Below, one piece after another: positions 55,498 through 64,000 of a stretch of DNA of 64,000 nt. The translations under genes were made by a program, and so were the position numbers. Under the pieces are notes generated by a model, which was given only the letters and a program-made list of their open reading frames with translations, ran no database searches and was not told the origin of the DNA. This DNA is from Plasmopara viticola. Taxonomy: Eukaryota; Oomycota; Peronosporomycetes; Peronosporales; Peronosporaceae. The first letter of the stretch is position 1. Each line of letters opens with the position of its first letter. Where the stretch lies: the NCBI GenBank assembly GCA_001695595.3, contig MBPM02000063.1, positions 1 to 64,000 of the forward strand, in the 5' to 3' direction.

Positions 55498-58278
55498 ATG
55501 AGCCCAAGCCCCGCAGACTCTGCCTTCTTCGCCCCCGCCTCTGACACCGCCTTCGCCGCCACCATGGACGCCACACCGAGCCGAATCAACAAGTTCGACG
55601 GAACGAACTTCCATACGTGGAAGTTCAAGATGCGAATGGTGTTGGAGGAGCGCGACCTCTGGGAAGTTGCGAGCGGGGAGATAAAGCTTGAGCAGCTGAG
55701 TAACCCGATGGACCAGTCGACCTTTAAGCGTAAGGCTCGAAAGGCGCTGGCGATAATCTGTCTTGCGATGGAGGACTCGCAGCTGCCTCTGGTTCGCTCG
55801 GCCAAGGATGCGTATGATGCATGGTCAAGATTGGAAGGACACTTCGAGAAGAGGAGCCTGGCAAACAAGCTCTTCCCTCGTCGCAGGTTCTTCACGACGA
55901 TGATGGAGGATGGCGACGGTGTGCTAGAGCACATCAACAAGCTCAAGACGTTGGCCGAGCAGCTTGACGCGGTGGGCGCCCCGGTGAGTGAGGACGACCT
56001 GGTAATCACGCTTCTTGGAAGTCTGTGTGATTCGTACCAGTTCCTCATCACGGCGCTGGAGTCGCGCTCGGACACGCTGACATGGGAGCTTGTGACGTCG
56101 CGTCTGTTACACGAAGAGATGAAACGCAAGGAACAAGGTGGCGGCGTCGATGGAGCCGCGCACGGGCAAGGACAAGCGTTTGTGACGTCGGACAACGGAC
56201 GGCGCAAGGGACGACAAGCGACTGCTAAGGCCAGCAGTGCGTGCCATTACTGTGGAGAACACGGGCACTGGATCGCCAAGTGCCCCGTGAGAATTCGTGA
56301 AAACGCAGATCGACAACGGCCAGCACAGCGTGCAAATATCGCGCAGAGCGAAGTCGACTCTGGTGATTTTCTCTTCTCGGTTGGTGGAAACTCAAGCACC
56401 ACCAAGTCGAGTTGCGTATGGCTGGTTGACTCGGGTGCAACGCAGCACATGACTTTTTCAAGAGAGTTCATGAGAAATTACAAGGAAATTCCTCCGGTGG
56501 ATGTACATCTCGCAGACGACGGTGTTGTTCAAGCGATCGGGACTGGCGACATTATAATGTCTCTGAAGACGGCCCACGGAAACAAGAAGGGCATGCTTCG
56601 TGGAGTATGGCATATTCCAAAGCTATCGCGCAATCTTTTCTCTGTTGGACGGTTTCAAAAGATGTTGGACCAGTCACGTTCGAAGCCGATGGCTGTTTTG
56701 CGCAGGCAAAGGGAATGCAGTGGAAGCTTGGAGCCCGCGAGGGCAAAGGGCTGTTTAAACTGTGTATGACGCCAGTTAGCACCAACGAAGCCAATGTGAC
56801 AAGCTCGTCGGGATGTCATGGGGACACCACTTCGTACCTCTGGCACCTTCGACTTGGGCACATTGGACATAGTGGTCTGGAAACTATCGTCAAGAAAGAC
56901 TATGGTGTTGGCATTGACCTCGCTTCCGTGAAACAGTGGGAGCTGTGTGATGGTTGTGCACTTGGCAAACAAACGCGAGTGAGTTTTATGCCAAAGTCGC
57001 CTTATCATGCAAAGAAACTGTTGGAAGTAATTCACAGTGATGTGTGTGGACCTATGCAGTCGACGACTTTTAGCGGCAAGCGGTATTTTGTCACTTTCAC
57101 CGACGAGTACTCGCACTTTACAACGGTATTTTTGCTGCGAAACAAGTCTGAAGTTGCCACCAAATTTGCCGAGTTTGTTGCGTTTGCCGAAACTCAGACT
57201 GGCAAAGTTGTCAAAGTACTTCGCTGCGATAATGGAGGTGAGTACACATCGGGTGACATGGCCAAGTTCTGCAAGCGACGTGGTATCGAGCAGAAGTTTA
57301 CGCCTCCTTATACACCACAGCTTAATGGAGTGGCTGAACGCATGAACCGGACTTTGGTGGAATGTGCAAGATGCATGATCGAGCACGCTGGACTTCCAAA
57401 GACTTATTGGGGAGAGGCTGTTATGACCTCCGCTTTCCTTCGCAATCGTTGCCCGACGCGAGGTATTGCTATGGATAAATCGCCATACCAAGTTTGGACT
57501 AAAAGAAGACCTGTGCTGACGAATTTGAAGGTTTTCGGATGCCATGCTTTTGTCTCGATTCCGAAGGAAAAGCGCAGCAAGTTTGACGCTCGGTCAGTAC
57601 GCTGTCGATTTCTTGGCTACTCGGAACATGAGAAAGCGTATCGATTTGAAGAAATAGAAAGTGGTCGTGTGCTGGTGAGTCGTGACGCAAAGTTTATGGA
57701 AGATACTTTTGACAGTGGGAGGAGCAACCGTCGCTACAATGAAGTTGTTGTTCAGGATGATGATGAAGCGGCCGATCAGGAATCCTCACAGCATGACCAG
57801 ATGGAATACGAAGTCGAGGAATCTGCGCAGGAAGAAGAGGTTGAGCCTGGCAGTAAGCGTCACCAACGGACCCAATCGCTCGAAAAAGCAACTGAAGTGC
57901 CAAGGTCTAAACGACAAAGTCGATATCAATCACTTGAAGAAATGTCAGCCACAGCGCAAGACTTTGAGGCTGCGTACGTTGTGGATTCAGTGGGAGAGTT
58001 GCCGACCACCTTTAAGTCGGCGATGGAATCCGACGACGCAGCTAAATGGAAGAAGGCATGCGATTCGGATTTTACTCAGTCTGGCTGCCAAGTACGGACT
58101 CGCACTTCATCAGATGGATGTCAAAACAGCGTTTCTCAACGGCCAGCTTGACGAAGATATCTACATGACGCAGCCTGACGGCTTTACAGACAAGGCCACC
58201 CCAGACTACGTGTGCAAGTTACAGCGGTCACTGTACGGGCTGAAGCAATCGCCTCGCATGTGGAACAAAACCATTGAC
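55498..58278 (+). pseudogene. Array unit A6: truncated Gag-Pol
   Basis: Gag and protease are open to a 1-bp loss near 56655 (GGTTTCAAAAG), continuing in the other frame through preintegrase and an undeleted integrase (56607-58151). The 218-bp CGATTCGGA deletion and CCATTGAC/LTR end are as in A4. LFPRRRFF and YEVEESAQ are shared with A4, but PPVDVH and CDGCALG are as in A2, so the unit is a mosaic. Confidence 0.85.
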
Positions 58279-58558
58279 TGTTGTCGAAGATGCTGTAAAA
58301 GTAACGCCTCGACCAGCGACTTCATACCGGTAAGTACCGGTATCTGCAATCAGTTGATGACTGACTTAAAGAGCGGGTTCAAGATGGGCAAAAGATCGGT
58401 TTCGGGATGGGAAGATGATTGCGCCCGGATGGTGAGTCATTCTGATTGGCTTAGATAAATCATTGGCTTAGAGGTAGCATGTAGTTGTGAACTAAGGACC
58501 ATTAAATATATTTACTTTGCATTTTGCCATCTTCAGCTCAAGTGACCTTTATTCAATA
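58279..58558 (+). repeat. LTR 6 of the array (A6/A7)
   Basis: 280 bp, array type, same CCATTGAC junction. Confidence 0.9.
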
Positions 58559-58562
58559 GGTT

Positions 58563-61500
58563 ATGAGCCCAAGCCCCGCAGACTCTGCCTTCTTCGCCCC
58601 CGCCTCTGACACCGCCTTCGCCGCCACCATGGACGCCACACCGAGCCGAATCAACAAGTTCGACGGAACGAACTTCCATACGTGGAAGTTCAAGATGCGA
58701 ATGGTGTTGGAGGAGCGCGACCTCTGGGAAGTTGCGAGCGGGGAGATAAAGCTTGAGCAGCTGAGTAACCCGATGGACCAGTCGACCTTTAAGCGTAAGG
58801 CTCGAAAGGCGCTGGCGATAATCTGTCTTGCAATGGAGGACTCGCAGCTGCCTCTGGTTCGCTCGGCCAAGGATGCGTATGATGCATGGTCAAGATTGGA
58901 AGGACACTTCGAGAAGAGGAGCCTGGCAAACAAGCTCTTCCTTCGTCGAAGGTTCTTCAGGACGATGATGGAGGATGGCGACGGTGTGCTAGAGCACATC
59001 AACAAGCTCAAGACGTTGGCCGAGCAGCTTGACGCGGTGGGCGCCCCGGTGAGTGAGGACGACCTGGTAATCACGCTTCTTGGAAGTCTGTGTGATTCGT
59101 ACCATTTCCTCATCACGGCGCTGGAGTCGCGCTCGGACACGCTGACATGGGAGCTTGTGACGTCGCGTCTGTTACACGAAGAGATGAAACGCAAGGAACA
59201 AGGTGGCGGCGTCGATGGAGCCGCGCACGGGCAAGGACAAGCGTTTGTGACGTCGGACAACGGACGGCGCAAGGGACGACAAGCGACTGCTAAGGCCAGC
59301 AGTGCGTGCCATTACTGTGGAGAACACGGGCATTGGATCGCCAAGTGCCCCGTGAGAATTCGTGAAAACGCAGATCGACAACGGCCAGCACAGCGTGCAA
59401 ATATCGCGCAGAGCGAAGTCGACTCTGGTGATTTTCTCTTCTCGGTTGGTGGAAACTCAAGCACCACCATGTCGAGTTGCGTATGGCTGGTTGACTCGGG
59501 TGCAACGCAGCACATGACTTTTTCAAGAGAGTTCATGAGAAATTACAAGGAAATTCCTCAGGTGGATGTACATCTCGCAGACGACGGTGTTGTTCAAGCG
59601 ATCGGGACTGGCGACATTATAATGTCTCTGAAGACGGCCCACGGAAACAAGAAGGGCATGCTTCGTGGAGTATGGCATATTCCAAAGCTATCGCGCAATC
59701 TTTTCTCTGTTGGACGATTTACAAAAGATGTTGGACCAGTCACGTTCGAAGCCGATGGCTGTTTTGCGCAGGCAAAGGGAATGCAGTGGAAGCTTGGAGC
59801 CCGCGAGGGCAAAGGGCTGTTTAAACTGTGTATGACGCCAGTCAGCACCAACGAAGCCAATGTGACAAGCTCGTCGGGATGTCATGGGGACACCACTTCG
59901 TACCTCTGGCACCTTCGACTTGGGCACATTGGACATAGTGGTCTGGAAACTATCGTCAAGAAAAACTATGGTGTTGGCATTGACCTTGCTTCCGTGAAAC
60001 AGTGGGAGCTGTGTAATGGTTGTGCACTTGGCAAACAAACGCGAGTGAGTTTTATGCCAAAGTCGCCTTATCATGCAAAGAAACTGTTGGAAGTAATTCA
60101 CAGTGATGTGTGTGGACCTATGCAGTCGACGACTTTTAGCGGCAAGCGGTATTTTGTCACTTTCACCGACGAGTACTCGCACTTTACAACGGTATTTTTG
60201 CTGCGAAACAAGTCTGAAGTTGCCACCAAATTTGCCGAGTTTGTTGCGTTTGCCGAAACTCAGACTGGCAAAGTTGTCAAAGTACTTCGCTGCGATAATG
60301 GAGGTGAGTACACATCGGGTGACATGGCCAAGTTCTGCAAGCGACGTGGTATTTGTAAGAAGACCTGTGCTGACGAATTTGAAGGTTTTCGGATGCCATG
60401 CTTTTGTCTCGATTCCGAAGGAAAAGCGCAGCAAGTTTGACGCTCGGTCAGTACGCTGTCGATTTCTTGGCTACTCGGAACATGAGAAAGCGTATCGTTT
60501 TGAAGAAATAGAAAGTGGTCGTGTGCTGGTGAGTCGTGACGCAAAGTTTATGGAAGATACTTTTGACAGTGGGAGGAGCAACCGTCGCTACAATGAAGTT
60601 GTTGTTCAGGATGATGATGAAGCGACCGATCAGGAATCCTCACAGCATGACCAGATGGAATACGAAGCCGAGGAATCTGCGCAGGAAGAAGAGGTTGAGC
60701 CTGGCAGTAAGCGTCACCAACGGACCCAATCGCTCGAAAAAGCAACTGAAGTGCCAAGGTCTAAACGACGAAGTCGATATCAATCACTTGAAGAAATGTC
60801 AGCCACAGCGCAAGACTTTGAGGCTGCGTACGTTGTGGATTCAGTGGGAGAGTTGCCGACCACCTTTAAGTCGGCGATGGAATCCGACGACGCAGCTAAA
60901 TGGAAGAAGGCATGCGATTCGGAAATGGACTCGCTACAAAGAACAAGACATGGACGCTCGTACCACTACCAAAAGGACGCAAGGCAATCGGCAATCGATG
61001 GGTGTTTCGTGTCAAGGAGAATCAAGCCGGCGAAGTCGAGCGATTCAAAGCGCGTTTGGTGGCCAAAGGGTTCTCTCAAAAATTCGGCATTGATTATGAA
61101 GAAACGTTTGCACCTGTGGCCAAGTTTACGTCGATTCGGATTTTACTCAGTCTGGCTGCCAAGTACGGGCTCGCACTTCATCAGATGGATGTCAAAACAG
61201 CGTTTCTCAACGGCCAGCTTGACGAAGATATCTACATGACGCAGCCTGACGGCTTTACAGACAAGGCCAACCCAGACTACGTGTGCAAGTTACAGCGGTC
61301 ACTGTACGGGCTGAAGCAATCGCCTCGCATGTGGAACAAAACCATTGACGACTTCATGTTGGGCCTGGACTTCAAGAAGTGTGAATCTGATCACTGCGTG
61401 TATGTGAAGCGGGATGGCCATGACATGATGTTCGTAGCACTTTACGTCGACGATCTAATTTTGGCCTGCAATGCTAGCAAGATGCTCCAGGAAACCAAGC

Positions 61501-62262
61501 ACGCACTCAGCAAACGATTCGAGATGACGGATTTCGGGCAACTTCACTTAACACGGTGAAACCATGACCGGTGTGCCATATCGAAATGCTATTGGTTGCC
61601 TGATGTATCTTATGGTCGGTACGCGTCCGGATCTCGCTGCGGCAGTGGGGGTACTCAGCCAATTTGCAGCAGACCCATGTCCGACACACTGGCAAGCGTT
61701 AAAAAGAGTCTTCAGGTATATCCAAGGTACAAGGACGCACGGTATTGAATTTCAAGCAGCGAATCATGATCAATTGCAAGGATTTTCGGATGCGGACTGG
61801 GCCGAGATACAATGTCGCGAAGGAGTACAAGCGGCTACGCCTTTATGATGAGCGGTGGATGTGTCAGCTGGAAGAGCAAGAAACAGCGTACGGTGGCACT
61901 GTCGTCTACGGAAGCTGAATACATGGCATTGTCAGAGGCTACGCAAGAGGCAATATGGCTCAAGGCGTTTATGTGTGAGCTGGGAGAGATGTCCCGGATA
62001 CAGCGGTCAAGATTTATGAAGATAATCAAGGCTCGATTGCACTAGCGAAGAATTCGGAAGCTCATACACGAACCAAGCACATCGACATTCGATACCATTT
62101 TGTACGTGAAAAGGTTGAAGATGGTCAAGTGATTCTCGAGTACATCTCTACTCTCGACATGCTTGCCGACATAATGACCAAGCCGATTCCTGCGATGCAG
62201 TTTTGTGTACTCCGAAGCAAGCTTGGTATACAGAAGGCGAAGGCTGACGAGTCGAGTGGGAG
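58563..62262 (+). pseudogene. Array unit A7: longer Gag-Pol with multiple lesions
   Basis: Gag through preintegrase is open (58563-60440). The integrase deletion RRGICKKTC is the one seen in A5. Integrase C-terminus and linker follow in another frame. A 1-bp loss (CTACAAAGAAC, about 60940) leads into an RT frame (60900-61559) with intact YVDD. An RT deletion of about 170 bp (about 61549, CACTTAACACGG) and two 1-bp losses in RNase H (about 61803 and 61993) follow. Unlike A3-A6 it keeps RNase H and the native 3' end in the LTR. Gag markers FFRTMM and SYHFLI are shared with A8. Confidence 0.85.
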
Positions 62263-62541
62263 TGTTGTCGAAGATGCTGTAAAAGTAACGCCTCGACCAG
62301 CGACTTCATACCGGTAAGTACCGGTATCTGCAATCAGTTGATGACTGACTTAAAGAGCGGGTTCAAGATGGGCAAAAGATCGGTTTCGGGATGGGAAGAT
62401 GATTGCGCCCGGATGGTGAGTCATTCTGATTGGCTTAGATAAATCATTGGCTTAGAGGTAGCATGTAGTTGTGAACTAAGGACCATTAATATATTTACTT
62501 TGCATTTTGCCATCTTCAGCTCAAGTGACCTTTATTCAATA
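62263..62541 (+). repeat. LTR 7 of the array (A7/A8)
   Basis: 279 bp; one A is missing in the TATA-like region (ACCATTAATATATTT). It is preceded by the normal polypurine tract. Confidence 0.9.
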
Positions 62542-62610
62542 GGTTATGAGCCCAAGCCCCGCAGACTCTGCCTTCTTCGCCCCGCCTCTGACACCGCCTT
62601 CGCCGCCACC

Positions 62611-64000
62611 ATGGACGCCACACCGAGCCGAATCAACAAGTTCGACGGAACGAACTTCCATACGTGGAAGTTCAAGATGCGAATGGTGTTGGAGGAGCGC
62701 GACCTCTGGGAAGTTGCGAGCGGGGAGATAAAGCTTGAGCAGCTGAGTAACCCGATGGACCAGTCGACCTTTAAGCGTAAGGCTCGAAAGGCGCTGGCGA
62801 TAATCTGTCTTGCAATGGAGGACTCGCAGCTGCCTCTGGTTCGCTCGGCCAAGGATGCGTATGATGCATGGTCAAGATTGGAAGGACACTTCGAGAAGAG
62901 GAGCCTGGCAAACAAGCTCTTCCTTCGTCGAAGGTTCTTCAGGACGATGATGGAGGATGGCGACGGTGTGCTAGAGCACATCAACAAGCTCAAGACGTTG
63001 GCCGAGCAGCTTGACGCGGTGGGCGCCCCGGTGAGTGAGGACGACCTGGTAATCACGCTTCTTGGAAGTCTGTGTGATTCGTACCATTTCCTCATCACGG
63101 CGCTGGAGTCGCGCTCGGACACGCTGACATGGGAGCTTGTGACGTCGCGTCTGTTACACGAAGAGATGAAACGCAAGGAACAAGGTGGCGGCGTCGATGG
63201 AGCCGCGCACGGGCAAGGACAAGCGTTTGTGACGTCGGACAACGGACGGCGCAAGGGACGACAAGCGACTGCTAAGGCCAGCAGTGCGTGCCATTACTGT
63301 GGAGAACACGGGCATTGGATCGCCAAGTGCCCCGTGAGAATTCGTGAAAACGCAGATCGACAACGGCCAGCACAGCGTGCAAATATCGCGCAGAGCGAAG
63401 TCGACTCTGGTGATTTTCTCTTCTCGGTTGGTGGAAACTCAAGCACCACCATGTCGAGTTGCGTATGGCTGGTTGACTCGGGTGCAACGCAGCACATGAC
63501 TTTTTCAAGAGAGTTCATGAGAAATTACAAGGAAATTCCTCAGGTGGATGTACATCTCGCAGACGACGGTGTTGTTCAAGCGATCGGGACTGGCGACATT
63601 ATAATGTCTCTGAAGACGGCCCACGGAAACAAGAAGGGCATGCTTCGTGGAGTATGGCATATTCCAAAGCTATCGCGCAATCTTTTCTCTGTTGGACGAT
63701 TTACAAAAGATGTTGGACCAGTCACGTTCGAAGCCGATGGCTGTTTTGCGCAGGCAAAGGGAATGCAGTGGAAGCTTGGAGCCCGCGAGGGCAAAGGGCT
63801 GTTTAAACTGTGTATGACGCCAGTCAGCACCAACGAAGCCAATGTGACAAGCTCGTCGGGATGTCATGGGGACACCACTTCGTACCTCTGGCACCTTCGA
63901 CTTGGGCACATTGGACATAGTGGTCTGGAAACTATCGTCAAGAAAAACTATGGTGTTGGCATTGACCTTGCTTCCGTGAAACAGTGGGAGCTGTGTAATG
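62611..64000 (+). CDS. Array unit A8: Gag-Pol, partial at window end
   Basis: A 1-bp loss in a C run near 62580 puts the primer-site ATG (62546) out of frame; that frame stops at 62731. From the second ATG (62611, context GCCGCCACCATGG) the frame is open to the window end, about 463 codons, through gag, the zinc knuckle CHYCGEHGHWIAKC, protease DSGATQHM and the preintegrase region. It is closest to A7 (FFRTMM, SYHFLI, TMSSCVWL). The downstream part lies outside the window, so its integrity is unknown. Confidence 0.75.
   Translation, partial: MDATPSRINKFDGTNFHTWKFKMRMVLEERDLWEVASGEIKLEQLSNPMDQSTFKRKARKALAIICLAMEDSQLPLVRSAKDAYDAWSRLEGHFEKRSLANKLFLRRRFFRTMMEDGDGVLEHINKLKTLAEQLDAVGAPVSEDDLVITLLGSLCDSYHFLITALESRSDTLTWELVTSRLLHEEMKRKEQGGGVDGAAHGQGQAFVTSDNGRRKGRQATAKASSACHYCGEHGHWIAKCPVRIRENADRQRPAQRANIAQSEVDSGDFLFSVGGNSSTTMSSCVWLVDSGATQHMTFSREFMRNYKEIPQVDVHLADDGVVQAIGTGDIIMSLKTAHGNKKGMLRGVWHIPKLSRNLFSVGRFTKDVGPVTFEADGCFAQAKGMQWKLGAREGKGLFKLCMTPVSTNEANVTSSSGCHGDTTSYLWHLRLGHIGHSGLETIVKKNYGVGIDLASVKQWELCN

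Larger units (their letters stand above)
41641..64000 (+). repeat. Head-to-tail tandem array of group-A copia units sharing LTRs
   Basis: The order is LTR-A2-LTR-A3-LTR-A4-LTR-A5-LTR-A6-LTR-A7-LTR-A8, all plus strand, with one LTR between units and no other sequence. Unit lengths from LTR start to LTR start are 4372, 3283, 3066, 2852, 3065 and 3984 bp; A8 runs off the window. Units are nearly identical except for shared deletions: the 3' cut at CCATTGAC (A3-A6), a 218-bp deletion (A4-A6) and an integrase deletion (A5, A7). Confidence 0.9.

Noticed and set aside
41641..64000. CRISPR-like or satellite repeat array
   Set aside because: The repeated 280-bp sequences are LTRs with promoter and primer-site features, and the spacers are retrotransposon coding regions.

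Overview
The window looks like an oomycete nuclear genome (Phytophthora, Plasmopara or a relative). The evidence is two intron-bearing genes for cilium/flagellum proteins with short introns (about 60-115 nt), next to a large cluster of Ty1/copia retrotransposons of the type abundant in oomycetes. Both ciliary genes look intact where visible, so a zoospore-forming, flagellated species is more likely than a flagellum-less downy mildew. The genus cannot be fixed from the sequence alone. No rRNA, tRNA or CRISPR was seen.

Region 1 (1-4.1 kb) is single-copy host DNA. A divergent gene pair shares a 192-bp intergenic region. The minus-strand gene is partial, with two visible exons, and resembles EFHB/CFAP21 (an axonemal protein). 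The plus-strand gene has nine exons, all joined by phase-0 introns, one of them GC-AG. It is a convincing PIBF1/CEP90 orthologue (centriole/basal-body ciliogenesis factor).

Region 2 (4.2-19.1 kb) is a graveyard of old, stop-riddled retroelements: one copia relic (4.2-7.9 kb), one Ty3/gypsy relic (9.0-11.6 kb), and a series of copia pieces in both orientations.

Region 3 (19.1-41.6 kb) holds younger nested copia elements of three related groups. Group C sits at 19.1, 28.9 and 37.0 kb, group D at 21.5 kb and group A at 29.9 kb. A clearly different lineage, B (24.1-28.9 kb), has 348-bp LTRs and a single frameshift. A 2.9-kb inverted duplication of a B/C junction (27028-29927 and 38729-41640) encloses about 8.8 kb.

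Region 4 (41.6 kb to the window end) is a head-to-tail tandem array of at least seven group-A copia units (A2-A8) sharing single ~280-bp LTRs. Only A2 has an uninterrupted 1380-codon Gag-Pol frame, and its reverse transcriptase has YVGD instead of YVDD. Units A3-A6 all end at the same internal site fused to the exact LTR start. Shared deletions and substitutions alternate (A4 like A6, A5 like A7/A8), so the array probably grew by unequal exchange of two-unit blocks. The array LTRs end in TA rather than CA, which also argues against growth by normal integration.

In the elements with recognisable ends, gag-pol transcription should start in the LTR. The primer-binding site matches the anticodon arm of initiator tRNA-Met (half-tRNA priming, as in Drosophila copia), and the first gag ATG lies inside that site. 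In group A a second in-frame ATG with a perfect GCCGCCACCATGG context follows 22 codons later. A dense, nearly copia-only block of this kind is what is reported for oomycete centromeres, so a pericentromeric location is a hypothesis worth testing.
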